Assembly (NCBI GenBank): GCA_003697105.1 | Contig: RFFQ01000113.1 | Location: forward strand, 1 to 64,000 | Source of the DNA: Gemmatimonadota bacterium | GTDB lineage: Bacteria > 4572-55 > J002 | Length of the DNA: 64,000 nt | Reading direction: 5' to 3' | Part shown: in pieces, positions 35,531 through 44,141 of the stretch | Position numbering within the stretch: the stretch's first letter is position 1 | Layout of the letters: every line of letters begins with the position of its first letter | The notes under the pieces: model-generated | The model's database searches: none | The model's input: the letters and a program-made list of their open reading frames with translations, nothing else | Told to the model about the DNA's origin: nothing | Program-made: the position numbers and the translations under genes

Positions 35531-37405
35531 TCAGGTTAAAACCTCCAATACCCGTACCGCCAACCGGGAACCGCCAGCGACCGGCATCACATAGACGCCT
35601 TGCACCATCGGTTTGGCGGCTAAAAGCGCTTCCTGCGCGAGTTGAATCCCAATTTCTTTCGCTTCTTTTTCCCTTTTTGCCGCGGCTAATTTCTCCCGGA
35701 TGTTCTCTGGGACACTCATGCCGGGTACTTCATTGTGGAAAAATTCTGCTCGTTTGTAGCTGGTCAACGGCAGGATGCCCACTAAAATCGGGATATTCAG
35801 ATGTTCCACCCGCTTGATGAATTTTTCCAATATCCGCACATCAAACACCGGTTGGGTCATGGCATATTCGGCACCAGCTTCTGCTTTTAGCTCAAACCGG
35901 CGAACTTCTTCTTCAAAATTGATGGCACCCGGGTTCGCTCCGACCCCCACATGAATGGCGGTTGGTTCACCGACCGGATTCCCGACCAAATCACACCCAT
36001 GATTGAGATTGGTGATGATCCGGGTTAAACCGATGGAATCCACATCATAAACGGCAGTAGCATCCGGGTAATCTCCCATTTTGGGCGGATCGCCGGTGAT
36101 GACCAAAATGTTGCGGATATTGAGGGCATGTGCACCGATCAAATCGGATTGCATTCCCAATAAGTTGCGATCCCGGCAACAATAATGAATAATCGGTTCG
36201 ATTTCCACCTGTTGCCGGATCAGCAATGCCATGGCTTGGGGGCTCATCCGGGCAACTGCACGCGCGCCATCCGGGATATTGATGCAATCTACACCATGTT
36301 CTTTCAGACGGGTAGCGGCTTTAATAACCCGGTCATAATTTGTTCCGCGCGGGGGTAGAAGTTCAACGGAACTCACAAATTTCCCTTCGCTGAGCTTTCG
36401 GGCGAGTTCACTTTTTTGGGCTTTTGGCACCGGTTCTACCACCGGTTGGGTGTCTTCTACGGTGATATGTTCGGGTTTTGGTATGTGGAATAGGCGCGAT
36501 ACGGCGGGTCTTAAGGCGGCAAGTTCTGTTGCCACGGCTTTGATATGCTCTGGGGTGGTTCCGCAACAGCCTCCCACAATGCGACATCCGGCTTTGATAA
36601 AGCGTTTGGCATATTTCCCCAAATATTCGGGGGAGGTCATGTAAATGTAACGCTCATCCACCAATTTGGGTAAACCGGCATTGGGCATGGCACTCAGTGG
36701 GCGATTTGTGACCGTCGCCATCGCGGAAATGCTATCTAGCATCGGTTGGGGTCCAATACTGCAATTGGCACCGATAACATCCACTTCCCAGCCTTCCAGC
36801 ACCCGGGCGACTTTTTCCGGTTTTGCCCCGTAAAGCGTGTTACCATCGTCGCCGAATGTCATTTGAGCAATAATCGGGGGCGTGTAACCCAGATGCTCGC
36901 TTGCTTCCCGAATGGCAATAATTGCCTGATGGATTTCATTCAAACTGCTAAAGGATTCCAGTACAAATAGGTCAACCCCGCCATCAATCAATCCTTCGGC
37001 TTGCTCTCGGAATGAGCGGCGCACATCCTCCGGTGAGATATGCCCAAACGGTTCAGGAGGGAGCTTCAACGGACCCATTGCTCCCGCTACAAACACGCGA
37101 CGGTGGGCTTTTTCCGCCTCTTTGCGAGCAAGGTGTGCCCCTTCCAAATTGATCTCATACACCTTGCCCTCCAGACCGTGCGGCTCTAATTTGAAGGAAT
37201 TTGCCGCAAATGTGTTGGTTTCGATGATGTCCGCTCCCGCTTGAATATACTCCCGGTGGATTTCTCGCACTAAACCCGGCATGGACACATTGAGTTCATC
37301 AAAACTCCGATTGATAAAAATGCCCCGGCTGTAGAGCATCGTACCCATGCCCCCATCGGCAATTAATATCGATTTTTCGAGCGCTTCTAAAAAGGAATCT
37401 GCCAT
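35531..37405 (-). CDS. Bifunctional homocysteine S-methyltransferase / methylenetetrahydrofolate reductase
   Basis: 624 aa, YitJ-type fusion. The N-terminal half (about 1-300) is a zinc-dependent homocysteine methyltransferase with G-G-M-G-T-M-L-like start (D-G-G-M-G-T-M-L-Y-S-R-G), G-A-N-C-S-I-G and the twin-cysteine G-G-C-C-G-T-T-P, giving the three zinc thiolates. The C-terminal half (about 330-624) is an MTHFR TIM barrel with S-V-E-L-L-P-P-R-G and V-I-T-G-D-P-P-K. It supplies methionine and 5-methyl-THF. Start M-A-D-S-F at 37405; longer upstream reading is not supported. Read leftward, followed by the terminator at 35345-35379. Confidence 0.93.
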   Translation of the reverse strand: MADSFLEALEKSILIADGGMGTMLYSRGIFINRSFDELNVSMPGLVREIHREYIQAGADIIETNTFAANSFKLEPHGLEGKVYEINLEGAHLARKEAEKAHRRVFVAGAMGPLKLPPEPFGHISPEDVRRSFREQAEGLIDGGVDLFVLESFSSLNEIHQAIIAIREASEHLGYTPPIIAQMTFGDDGNTLYGAKPEKVARVLEGWEVDVIGANCSIGPQPMLDSISAMATVTNRPLSAMPNAGLPKLVDERYIYMTSPEYLGKYAKRFIKAGCRIVGGCCGTTPEHIKAVATELAALRPAVSRLFHIPKPEHITVEDTQPVVEPVPKAQKSELARKLSEGKFVSSVELLPPRGTNYDRVIKAATRLKEHGVDCINIPDGARAVARMSPQAMALLIRQQVEIEPIIHYCCRDRNLLGMQSDLIGAHALNIRNILVITGDPPKMGDYPDATAVYDVDSIGLTRIITNLNHGCDLVGNPVGEPTAIHVGVGANPGAINFEEEVRRFELKAEAGAEYAMTQPVFDVRILEKFIKRVEHLNIPILVGILPLTSYKRAEFFHNEVPGMSVPENIREKLAAAKREKEAKEIGIQLAQEALLAAKPMVQGVYVMPVAGGSRLAVRVLEVLT

Positions 37406-37498
37406 TGTTTGAACTCCTGTGTGAAGGAAAGGTAATGCCGGAAAATAGTATGATCTGAGGATTGGGGCAAGTGGATTTTCGATGTAGTGCAATCAACC

Positions 37499-37527
37499 TT
37501 GACTTTAACGATAGAATCGCCTACTTT
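37499..37527 (+). promoter_or_regulatory. Probable sigma70 promoter for the LUD gene
   Basis: TTGACT (37499-37504), 17 bp, TACTTT (37522-37527). It would start transcription about 30 bp before the ATG at 37564. It lies in the divergent gap with the methyltransferase/MTHFR gene. Confidence 0.55.
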
Positions 37528-37563
37528 TAGCGTCTTATTTCATCCTTAATCTGGCGGTTATCC

Positions 37564-38178
37564 ATGAAAAAAACAGCTATTTTGAGGCGCATCCGGCATT
37601 ACTTAAAAGAACATTCGCCCACCGGTGACGTTGGCATTCCCGAATCACCGGAAGTTGGGTCCATGCCAGACCTCGTGGAGACATTTTCCGTTGCGCTGGC
37701 ACAGGTTAAAGGGGAGTTTTATCAGGCAACGTCGTACCAAGAGGTGGTATCGGTTCTAAAAAGGGTACTCTCTCCGGCACAACCGATCTATCTAGCGCGG
37801 GATACATTTCCGCCGGATGTTGACTGGCACTGGCTGGAAACTGAGTTTTCCGGTCAGGGGGTTAGTTCGCTGGCAGAAAATACCGTAGTAGCCCTTACCG
37901 GAGCGACGTTTCTCATTGCGGAGACGGGCACAATTGGTATCCAGTCGGATTTAGTGGCATCGCTATTACCGGAGCACCATATTGTTTTGGCTATGACGGA
38001 TCAACTGTATCCCACATTGGAGGCACTTGTGGCACAACGTCCTGATTTTATGGTCGATATACCGTACACCACGCTGATTACTGGGCCCAGCCGCACGGCG
38101 GATATTGAAAAAACGTTGGTCTTGGGTGCCCATGGTCCGGGACGGTTGACTGTTATCTTGCTAATCCCTAATCCCTGA
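37564..38178 (+). CDS. LUD-domain protein (LutC/YkgG-like)
   Basis: 204 aa, LUD domain of the lactate-utilisation C subunit family. I-A-E-T-G-T-I-G..L-P-E-H-H-I-V-L and the C-terminal T-G-P-S-R-T-A-D-I-E-K-T-L-V-L-G-A-H-G-P-G are family marks. LutC normally works with LutA/LutB Fe-S subunits to oxidise L-lactate, but neither is present here, so its partner must lie elsewhere or its role differs. The last codons (I-P-N-P and the stop) are made of the G-rich intergenic repeat (38161-38231), i.e. its 3' end has been overwritten by the repeat. Confidence 0.88.
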   Translation: MKKTAILRRIRHYLKEHSPTGDVGIPESPEVGSMPDLVETFSVALAQVKGEFYQATSYQEVVSVLKRVLSPAQPIYLARDTFPPDVDWHWLETEFSGQGVSSLAENTVVALTGATFLIAETGTIGIQSDLVASLLPEHHIVLAMTDQLYPTLEALVAQRPDFMVDIPYTTLITGPSRTADIEKTLVLGAHGPGRLTVILLIPNP

Positions 38179-38231
38179 TCCCCAACCCCTGATTCCTAAT
38201 CCCTGATCCCTAACCCCTAACCCCTAAATCC
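38161..38231. repeat. C-rich (minus-strand G-rich) telomere-like degenerate repeat
   Basis: About ten degenerate units of CCCTAATCCCTGATCCC / AACCCCTA type. The minus strand contains G4-T-T-A-G4-T-T-A-G3-A-T-C-A-G3, a canonical intramolecular G-quadruplex pattern. It supplies the end of the LUD gene and covers the place where a mutS2 ribosome-binding site would be expected. Confidence 0.75.
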
Positions 38232-38236
38232 GAATC

Positions 38237-40630
38237 ATGAATGAACACGCTCTTAAAATACTGGAGTTTGATAAATTTTTAGCGCACCTTGCCGAACGGG
38301 CGACCTCCGATTTGGGTAGTGAGCGGATTTTACATCTGCGCCCGTCCACCAGCCTGAATTATATCCGTACCGAATTGGAGAAAGTAGCGGAATTGGTTTC
38401 GGTTTTGGAATGCGGGTTGACGTTTCCTATTCGTGGTGTGAAAGACATCCGGCAAGCGTTACGCCGGGCAGAAATTGAAGGCAGTTTCCTGACTCCGGAG
38501 ACGTTGCTGGATGTGGCGTCCGTGTTACAAACGGGTCGAAATATTGTCCATTTTATGCGGAATTGGGATGCCGATTCACCCCATCTGAAGCATCTCAGCC
38601 ATACGATCACCGTCATGCGGGGTATCGAAGACCGGATACATAATGTGGTGAATGAGAAGGGAGAAGTTCGGGACAACGCCAGTGCCGCCCTTAACAAAAT
38701 CCGTAAAGATTATTATGTGATCCGGGACCGGATTCAACACAAGCTCAATGCGATTATTCGCTCCGAGGCGGGTAAAGATGCCCTCCAAGAGGATGTGATT
38801 ACGGTGCGGGATAATCGATTTGTGTTACCGGTGAAAAGCTCTTTCCGGGGCCGAATTCGGGGAATCATCCATGATGAATCTGCCAGCGGTGCCACCGTTT
38901 TCATCGAACCGCACGGTACCGTGGAAATGAACAACGAACTCCGTAGCCTTGCCCTCAAGGAAAAACGAGAGGTTGAGAAGATTTTACGAGACGTGACCGC
39001 CTTAATTCGTAAGCATGTGCCGGAGATTAGTCTCAATTTGGATGTGTTGGTAGAATTGGATGTTATTCATGCCCGGGCAAGCTACGCCGTAAGTTACGCT
39101 TGCACGATTCCGCGCATCAATGATGACCGGTATCTTTGTTTAGAAAGCGCCCGGCACCCGCTGCTGGCAATTCAGTTTGCGGATCGGGAGGATGCGGCAG
39201 TTGTGCCCTTGGATATCCACCTGAGCCATAACCGGAGTTCCATTTTGATTACGGGACCCAATACCGGCGGGAAGACCGTTGCTCTTAAAACCATTGGGCT
39301 TTCGGCGCTGATGGTACAAAGCGGTATCCCCATCCCCGCCGCAGACCATACCGAATTGCCCGTTTTCACCGAAATTTTTGCCGATATTGGCGATGAACAA
39401 TCGATTGAACAGAATTTGAGTACATTTTCCTCGCACATGACCCACATTATCGAGATTTTAGAGACCGCAGATGAGCACAGTTTGGTATTGATGGATGAAG
39501 TCGGCGCCGGGACGGACCCGGATCAAGGGGCGGCGTTAGGGATGGCTATTTTAGAGGAGTTAATTTATCGCGGAGCATTAACCGTTGCTACTACCCACTA
39601 CGGTTCGTTGAAAGCATTTGCCCACCAAACGAAGGGGATGGAAAATGCGTGTATGGCATTTGATAGTGAGACTTTGCAACCTACCTACCATCTGTTGATG
39701 GGGGTGCCGGGCAGTAGTAAAGCTTTAGATATTGCCAAACGGCTCGGGATGCCGGATCATATCATCCAAAAAGCCGCTACTTATCTCGGCGCGGCGGAAA
39801 TCGAGATCAGTTCCCTGATTACCGATTTGCAAGAACACGCACGGGTCATGCGCGAGAAACGGGATGCCATTGAACAAAAAGAAGCCCGGTTGGAAAAACA
39901 AATTGCCGAATATACCGCTAAAACGAAAGCCCTCGCTACCGAATTAGCCCAAATCCGGCGGGAAGCACTCGCGGAAGCCGACCGCATCGTGCGGGAGGCA
40001 AATAAATTAGTTGAACGTACCGTGCGCGACCTCAAATCCGCTAATGCCGGAAAGGCTGCCCGCGAAACCGCAAAAATGCGCTTGAAACAAGCTCGGGAGG
40101 AGATTCGGGAGTCCTTGAAGGACATCCAGCCACCGCCGGCAGCACCCGCCCCGGATGCCAAACCCGTGAAATTGCCGGAACTCAAGCCCGGACAAAAGAT
40201 CAAATTGCACTCCCTGCAAAAGGAAGCGACGGTCTATCTCTTTGAACCCGGTTCGGATGAGGTGGAAGTGGCAATAGGCAACCTGCGGATGCGCGTGCCA
40301 CTCGCGGATGTGATTCCCCTCGACCTACCCGAAACCACACCCAAAACGGTTTCACCGGGAAATTTATCGACGTTCGATAATCCGGTTGGTTTAGAATTGG
40401 ATATTCGAGGACATACGTTTGATGAAGCCGAATGGAAGATCGAAAAATATTTAAATGATGCCCATTTAGCCGGTCTGGCATCCGTGCGGATTATTCATGG
40501 GAAAGGCACCGGTGCTCTCCGGCGAAAAGTTCAACGATTTTTAGACCGCCACCCGCTGGTGAAACACCACCAACTGGCAGAACCGCAGGAAGGCGGTGCC
40601 GGCGCAACAAATGTAGAACTGTGGTTATAG
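38237..40630 (+). CDS. mutS2: Endonuclease MutS2
   Basis: 797 aa, typical length. The MutS core ATPase domain has Walker A T-G-P-N-T-G-G-K-T (about 337-346), Walker B S-L-V-L-M-D-E-V-G-A-G-T-D-P, and A-T-T-H-Y. A coiled-coil stretch with Glu/Lys/Arg (about 540-660) leads to the C-terminal Smr nuclease domain with L-D-I-R-G-H and H-G-K-G-T-G-A-L-R. MutS2 suppresses recombination and has been linked to rescue of stalled or collided ribosomes. No Shine-Dalgarno is evident; the sequence just upstream of the ATG is the repeat at 38161-38231. Confidence 0.96.
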   Translation: MNEHALKILEFDKFLAHLAERATSDLGSERILHLRPSTSLNYIRTELEKVAELVSVLECGLTFPIRGVKDIRQALRRAEIEGSFLTPETLLDVASVLQTGRNIVHFMRNWDADSPHLKHLSHTITVMRGIEDRIHNVVNEKGEVRDNASAALNKIRKDYYVIRDRIQHKLNAIIRSEAGKDALQEDVITVRDNRFVLPVKSSFRGRIRGIIHDESASGATVFIEPHGTVEMNNELRSLALKEKREVEKILRDVTALIRKHVPEISLNLDVLVELDVIHARASYAVSYACTIPRINDDRYLCLESARHPLLAIQFADREDAAVVPLDIHLSHNRSSILITGPNTGGKTVALKTIGLSALMVQSGIPIPAADHTELPVFTEIFADIGDEQSIEQNLSTFSSHMTHIIEILETADEHSLVLMDEVGAGTDPDQGAALGMAILEELIYRGALTVATTHYGSLKAFAHQTKGMENACMAFDSETLQPTYHLLMGVPGSSKALDIAKRLGMPDHIIQKAATYLGAAEIEISSLITDLQEHARVMREKRDAIEQKEARLEKQIAEYTAKTKALATELAQIRREALAEADRIVREANKLVERTVRDLKSANAGKAARETAKMRLKQAREEIRESLKDIQPPPAAPAPDAKPVKLPELKPGQKIKLHSLQKEATVYLFEPGSDEVEVAIGNLRMRVPLADVIPLDLPETTPKTVSPGNLSTFDNPVGLELDIRGHTFDEAEWKIEKYLNDAHLAGLASVRIIHGKGTGALRRKVQRFLDRHPLVKHHQLAEPQEGGAGATNVELWL

Positions 40631-40646
40631 AAGGAGACCCATTACC

Positions 40647-41921
40647 ATGACAAAACCGGAAGTGATTATTATTGGCGGAGGATTAGCCGGCTTGTGCTGT
40701 GCCATGCGACTTTCGGAAAGTGAGGTGCCTTGCCTGTTGTTGGAAGCCTCTGACGCCGTCGGGGGGCGGGTGCGCACCGATGTGTTTGATGGTTTCCGGT
40801 TAGACCGGGGCTTTCAAGTATTCCTGACCGCTTACCCAGAAGCCCAACGGGTATTAACGTCTTCAGCCTTGCGGTTGCGCCCGTTTTATCCCGGGGCAAA
40901 CGTGTTTTATGAGGATAAATTCCACCGGGTTGCGGACCCACTCAAGCGCCCGTTGGATAGCTGGCGTACCGTATTTTCCGCGGTGGGGACTCTGGGGGAT
41001 AAAGTGCGAATCGGGGCGTTGCGACAACGATTGCAACAGCAATCCATCGAATCGATTTGGAATGCCAAAGAACGTACCATTTTGAATATCCTCAGCACGG
41101 AAGGGTTTTCGCCCACGATTATCGACCGGTTTTTCCGTCCCTTTTGGGGCGGAGTCTTTCTCGATCCGGCACTGCATACTTCCGGGCGAATGTTTGAATT
41201 TGTATTTAAAATGTTTGCGGAAGGGGATGTTGCTATTCCAGAACAGGGTATGGAAATGATTCCGCGTTACCTTGCCCAGCAACTGAAGCCGGATACCATC
41301 CGGGTTGGGGCATGGGTGCGGCATATTGAAGACCAAACAATCACCCTTGCCTCTGGAGAGCGGCTTTCTGCCCCCAATATTGTCGTGGCAACCGATGGCA
41401 CAACGGCATATCAATTGTTGGGGGGTACCGTTTGCCCGCCCCCGCAAGCATGGCGAGCTGTAACGACCCTCTATTTTTCTGCCAATGTATCGCCACTTTC
41501 TGAGCCGGTTCTTTGCCTCAATGGGGAAGGCAAAGGGCTAGTCAACCACCTCGCGGTACTGAGTGATGTCAGCCCCGCTTATGCCCCGTCGGGAGCGGCA
41601 CTAATTTCGGTGACCGTCTTGGGTAACCCCCCTATCCCTGATTCAGAATTGAAAGATCGGGTAAAAACAGAGTTAAAACGCTGGTTTGGGATCCGACCGG
41701 TGCGGCGTTGGCGACATCTTAAAACATACCGGATTTTTCAGGCACAACCCGAGCCACTGGTGACGCGAGAACCGCCCAAATTGCGGGATGGGTTGTATGT
41801 CTGTGGGGATTTTCGGCAAAATGCCTCGATCAACGGGGCGATGGAATCCGGGCGAATTGCCGCGGAAGCCGTATTAAAGGATATCCGGCGAGAAATGGTA
41901 ATGGTGGAGGCGGCTCCATGA
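40647..41921 (+). CDS. FAD-dependent oxidoreductase (amine oxidase / PPOX-phytoene desaturase-like)
   Basis: 424 aa. The N-terminal FAD-binding motif is I-I-I-G-G-G-L-A-G-L-C-C-A..L-E-A-S-D-A-V-G-G-R-V-R-T-D, followed by the G-F-x-L-D-R-G-F-Q-V-F-L-T-A-Y-P-E segment typical of the flavin-amine-oxidase group near protoporphyrinogen oxidase and phytoene desaturase. The C-terminal FAD contact is L-Y-V-C-G-D..S-I-N-G-A-M-E-S-G-R-I-A-A-E. The substrate is unknown; carotenoid or porphyrin genes are not seen here. GGAG precedes it, and it ends with a 4-base overlap into the glycosyltransferase gene (ATGA), so the two form an operon. Confidence 0.9.
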   Translation: MTKPEVIIIGGGLAGLCCAMRLSESEVPCLLLEASDAVGGRVRTDVFDGFRLDRGFQVFLTAYPEAQRVLTSSALRLRPFYPGANVFYEDKFHRVADPLKRPLDSWRTVFSAVGTLGDKVRIGALRQRLQQQSIESIWNAKERTILNILSTEGFSPTIIDRFFRPFWGGVFLDPALHTSGRMFEFVFKMFAEGDVAIPEQGMEMIPRYLAQQLKPDTIRVGAWVRHIEDQTITLASGERLSAPNIVVATDGTTAYQLLGGTVCPPPQAWRAVTTLYFSANVSPLSEPVLCLNGEGKGLVNHLAVLSDVSPAYAPSGAALISVTVLGNPPIPDSELKDRVKTELKRWFGIRPVRRWRHLKTYRIFQAQPEPLVTREPPKLRDGLYVCGDFRQNASINGAMESGRIAAEAVLKDIRREMVMVEAAP

Positions 41922-42874
41922 AAATCAGTGGCTTTTCAATGGTCAAAAATGCGACAAAGCTTTACTATCCGGTTGCCGCCTCCATCCAATCGATTTTACC
42001 CCTTGTGGATGAGTTTGTGATTGCGCTTGGCGATTGTGATCCCGATGACCACACCCGGGCGGAAATCGAATCCATCGGCTCGGACAAAATTAAAATCATT
42101 GATACCGTTTGGGATTTGGAGAAATACCCCCGCGGGATGGAAAATGCGCATCAGACCGACATCGCTAAAAATGCCTGTTCCGGGGATTGGCTGTTTTATT
42201 TGCAAGCGGATGAGGTCGTACACGAGCAGGATTTACCCGTTATTCAGCGTGCTTGCGAAACATTACTGGATGACCCTCGCATTGAAGGGTTACTCTTTAA
42301 GTATCGTCATTTTTGGGGTGATTATAACCATTACCATATTTCGCACGGCTGGTATCCCTATGAAATTCGGATTGTGCGCAATGACCCGGATATCCACTCG
42401 TGGGAATCTGCCCAATCGTTCCGGCGCATTCCCAACTTTGATGGTATTCATTATCGCCAGCAAGAAGGGACGTTCAAGCTCAATGTGGCACGGATTGATG
42501 CCTATATCTATCATTATGGCTGGGTGCGCCCACCCCAGTACATGCAAAACAAGCGTAAAGCGCTGGATACCATCCACAAAGGCAAAGCCAAAGTTGATCA
42601 GTTATACCAGAACCAGCAAGCGGCGTTCGATTATGGCCCCTTGGGGGTATTGGCGACCTTTGATGGCACCCATCCACAGGTGATGGCACCGTGGTTAGCG
42701 CGTTTTGATTGGGCTGACCAGCTCAATTATAGCAAAAAACGGAATCCCCAACAGCCAAAACATAAACATGAAACGCTAAAGTACCGCCTGTTGACTTTTC
42801 TTGAACACCGTCTGCTGGGGGGACGGCAGATTGGTGGCTTCAAAAATTATAACTGTATTTTGACCCTCGATTAA
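41918..42874 (+). CDS. Family 2 glycosyltransferase
   Basis: 318 aa, single GT-A domain. The N-terminal strand is followed by V-K-N-A-T-K; F-Y-L-Q-A-D-E-V (about 92-100) holds the DxD-like metal site Q-A-D-E; and later residues H-S-W-E-S-A, P-N-F-D-G and Y-H-Y-G-W-V-R-P-P are common in GT2 enzymes of this subgroup. No transmembrane helices. Acceptor and donor sugar unknown. Overlaps the preceding oxidoreductase. Only a weak hairpin (42876-42886) follows, then the promoter of the next gene. Confidence 0.85.
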   Translation: MKISGFSMVKNATKLYYPVAASIQSILPLVDEFVIALGDCDPDDHTRAEIESIGSDKIKIIDTVWDLEKYPRGMENAHQTDIAKNACSGDWLFYLQADEVVHEQDLPVIQRACETLLDDPRIEGLLFKYRHFWGDYNHYHISHGWYPYEIRIVRNDPDIHSWESAQSFRRIPNFDGIHYRQQEGTFKLNVARIDAYIYHYGWVRPPQYMQNKRKALDTIHKGKAKVDQLYQNQQAAFDYGPLGVLATFDGTHPQVMAPWLARFDWADQLNYSKKRNPQQPKHKHETLKYRLLTFLEHRLLGGRQIGGFKNYNCILTLD

Positions 42875-42910
42875 CGCCCGTTGGGCTATTTACCCTCGCC
42901 AAATTCAATC

Positions 42911-42939
42911 TTGACTTTTTTGTACAGATTCTCTATACT
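42911..42939 (+). promoter_or_regulatory. Sigma70 promoter of the radical SAM-nifS-iscA group
   Basis: TTGACT (42911-42916), 17 bp, TATACT (42934-42939); start near 42946, about 30 nt before the radical SAM ATG. Confidence 0.75.
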
Positions 42940-42977
42940 ACATCGCAAATTAGGGTTTGCATTGTAAAATTGACCGG

Positions 42978-44141
42978 ATGAAAGGGCACATTTTAGCCAT
43001 GTCGATGTTAAAAGTTTTAGGACAGACGGCGTTGTATAACAGCTATTATCATCTGAAATTCCCGAAGATTATGCCGGCGAATTTCACGATCAGCATTCTC
43101 TACACCTGTAATTCGCGGTGCAAAACGTGCAATGTCTGGAAAAAGCGCGTGGATAATCTGACGGTGGAAGAGTACGACAAAATTTTTCATTCGGTAGGTC
43201 ATGATCCCTATTGGATTACGATCAGTGGGGGCGAACCGTTTTTACGAGCGGATATTGATGAGATTGCCAAAGTGGTGTACCAGCGCTCCTCGCCGGGGAT
43301 TTTGAATATCCCGACCAATGGCTTATTGACCCGCCGCATCCCGGAAAAAGTGGAAGCGATTGCGCGGAGTTGCCCCAAACAGGAATTGGTGATCAATCTC
43401 TCTTTGGATGGTGTGGGCGAGGAACATGATGAAATCCGAGGGGTAAAGGGCAATTTCAAGCGCTCCTTGGAAACGTGGGCAGAACTTAAAAAACTTCAAA
43501 AAGGGCTGAAAAACCTAACGTTAGGCGTGCATACGGTGATCTCGGTTTACAATGTCAAACGCATTGCCGAGATCGAAGATTATTTGGTAGAACATTTGGA
43601 ACCGAATAATTTTATCAGTGAAATTGCGGAGGAGCGGATCGAACTGGCGACGATTGGGACGGGTATCACCCCGCTGGCAGAAGATTATGAGCAGGCAGTC
43701 AGTCATTTGCAACAGAAAATCCGCCAATCCGAATTTAAGGGGGTGGCTCGTATTTCGCAGGCATTCCGGTACCGGTATTACAATTTTGTGAAGCAGTATA
43801 TGTACGATAAGCGGCAGATTATCCCCTGTAAAGCGGGGGTGGCATCTACCCACATTGCACCGGATGGCAATGTGTGGGGATGTTGTATTCGTGCCGAAAG
43901 TTTGGGAAATTTGCGCGACCATGATTATAACTTTCCGAAAATCTGGTTTAACCAAAAGGCAGATGCCTTCCGCCGAAGTGTAAAGAATAAGGAATGCCAT
44001 TGCCCGCTGGCGAATGCGAGCTATACCAATATGTTAGCACATTATCCAACGCTGGCGGCGGTCGGCACGGATTTGCTATTGAATCGCTATCCCAAACCCT
44101 ACACCCAAACGAAACCTAATGGAGATCATGAGCCATCCTGA
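42978..44141 (+). CDS. Radical SAM protein with SPASM-like C-terminus
   Basis: 387 aa from the ATG at 42978 (other in-frame starts lie at 42957, 42999 and 43005). The SAM/Fe-S site is C-N-S-R-C-K-T-C (CxxxCxxC) in T-I-S-I-L-Y-T-C-N-S, with the S-G-G-E-P-F motif after it. The C-terminal part has P-C-K-A-G-V..H-I-A-P-D-G-N-V-W-G-C-C and E-C-H-C-P-L, a cysteine-rich region resembling a SPASM auxiliary-cluster domain. Such enzymes modify peptides, sugars or cofactors; the substrate cannot be told. The stop overlaps the start region of the cysteine desulfurase by about 14 bp. Confidence 0.85.
   Translation: MKGHILAMSMLKVLGQTALYNSYYHLKFPKIMPANFTISILYTCNSRCKTCNVWKKRVDNLTVEEYDKIFHSVGHDPYWITISGGEPFLRADIDEIAKVVYQRSSPGILNIPTNGLLTRRIPEKVEAIARSCPKQELVINLSLDGVGEEHDEIRGVKGNFKRSLETWAELKKLQKGLKNLTLGVHTVISVYNVKRIAEIEDYLVEHLEPNNFISEIAEERIELATIGTGITPLAEDYEQAVSHLQQKIRQSEFKGVARISQAFRYRYYNFVKQYMYDKRQIIPCKAGVASTHIAPDGNVWGCCIRAESLGNLRDHDYNFPKIWFNQKADAFRRSVKNKECHCPLANASYTNMLAHYPTLAAVGTDLLLNRYPKPYTQTKPNGDHEPS

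Noticed and set aside
37406-37563. SAM or B12 riboswitch before the homocysteine methyltransferase/MTHFR gene
   Set aside because: No long leader or known riboswitch core is visible; the gap is short and shows only promoter-like sequence.
40863-41447. Long minus-strand frame inside the FAD oxidoreductase gene
   Set aside because: Antisense shadow of a well-conserved gene.
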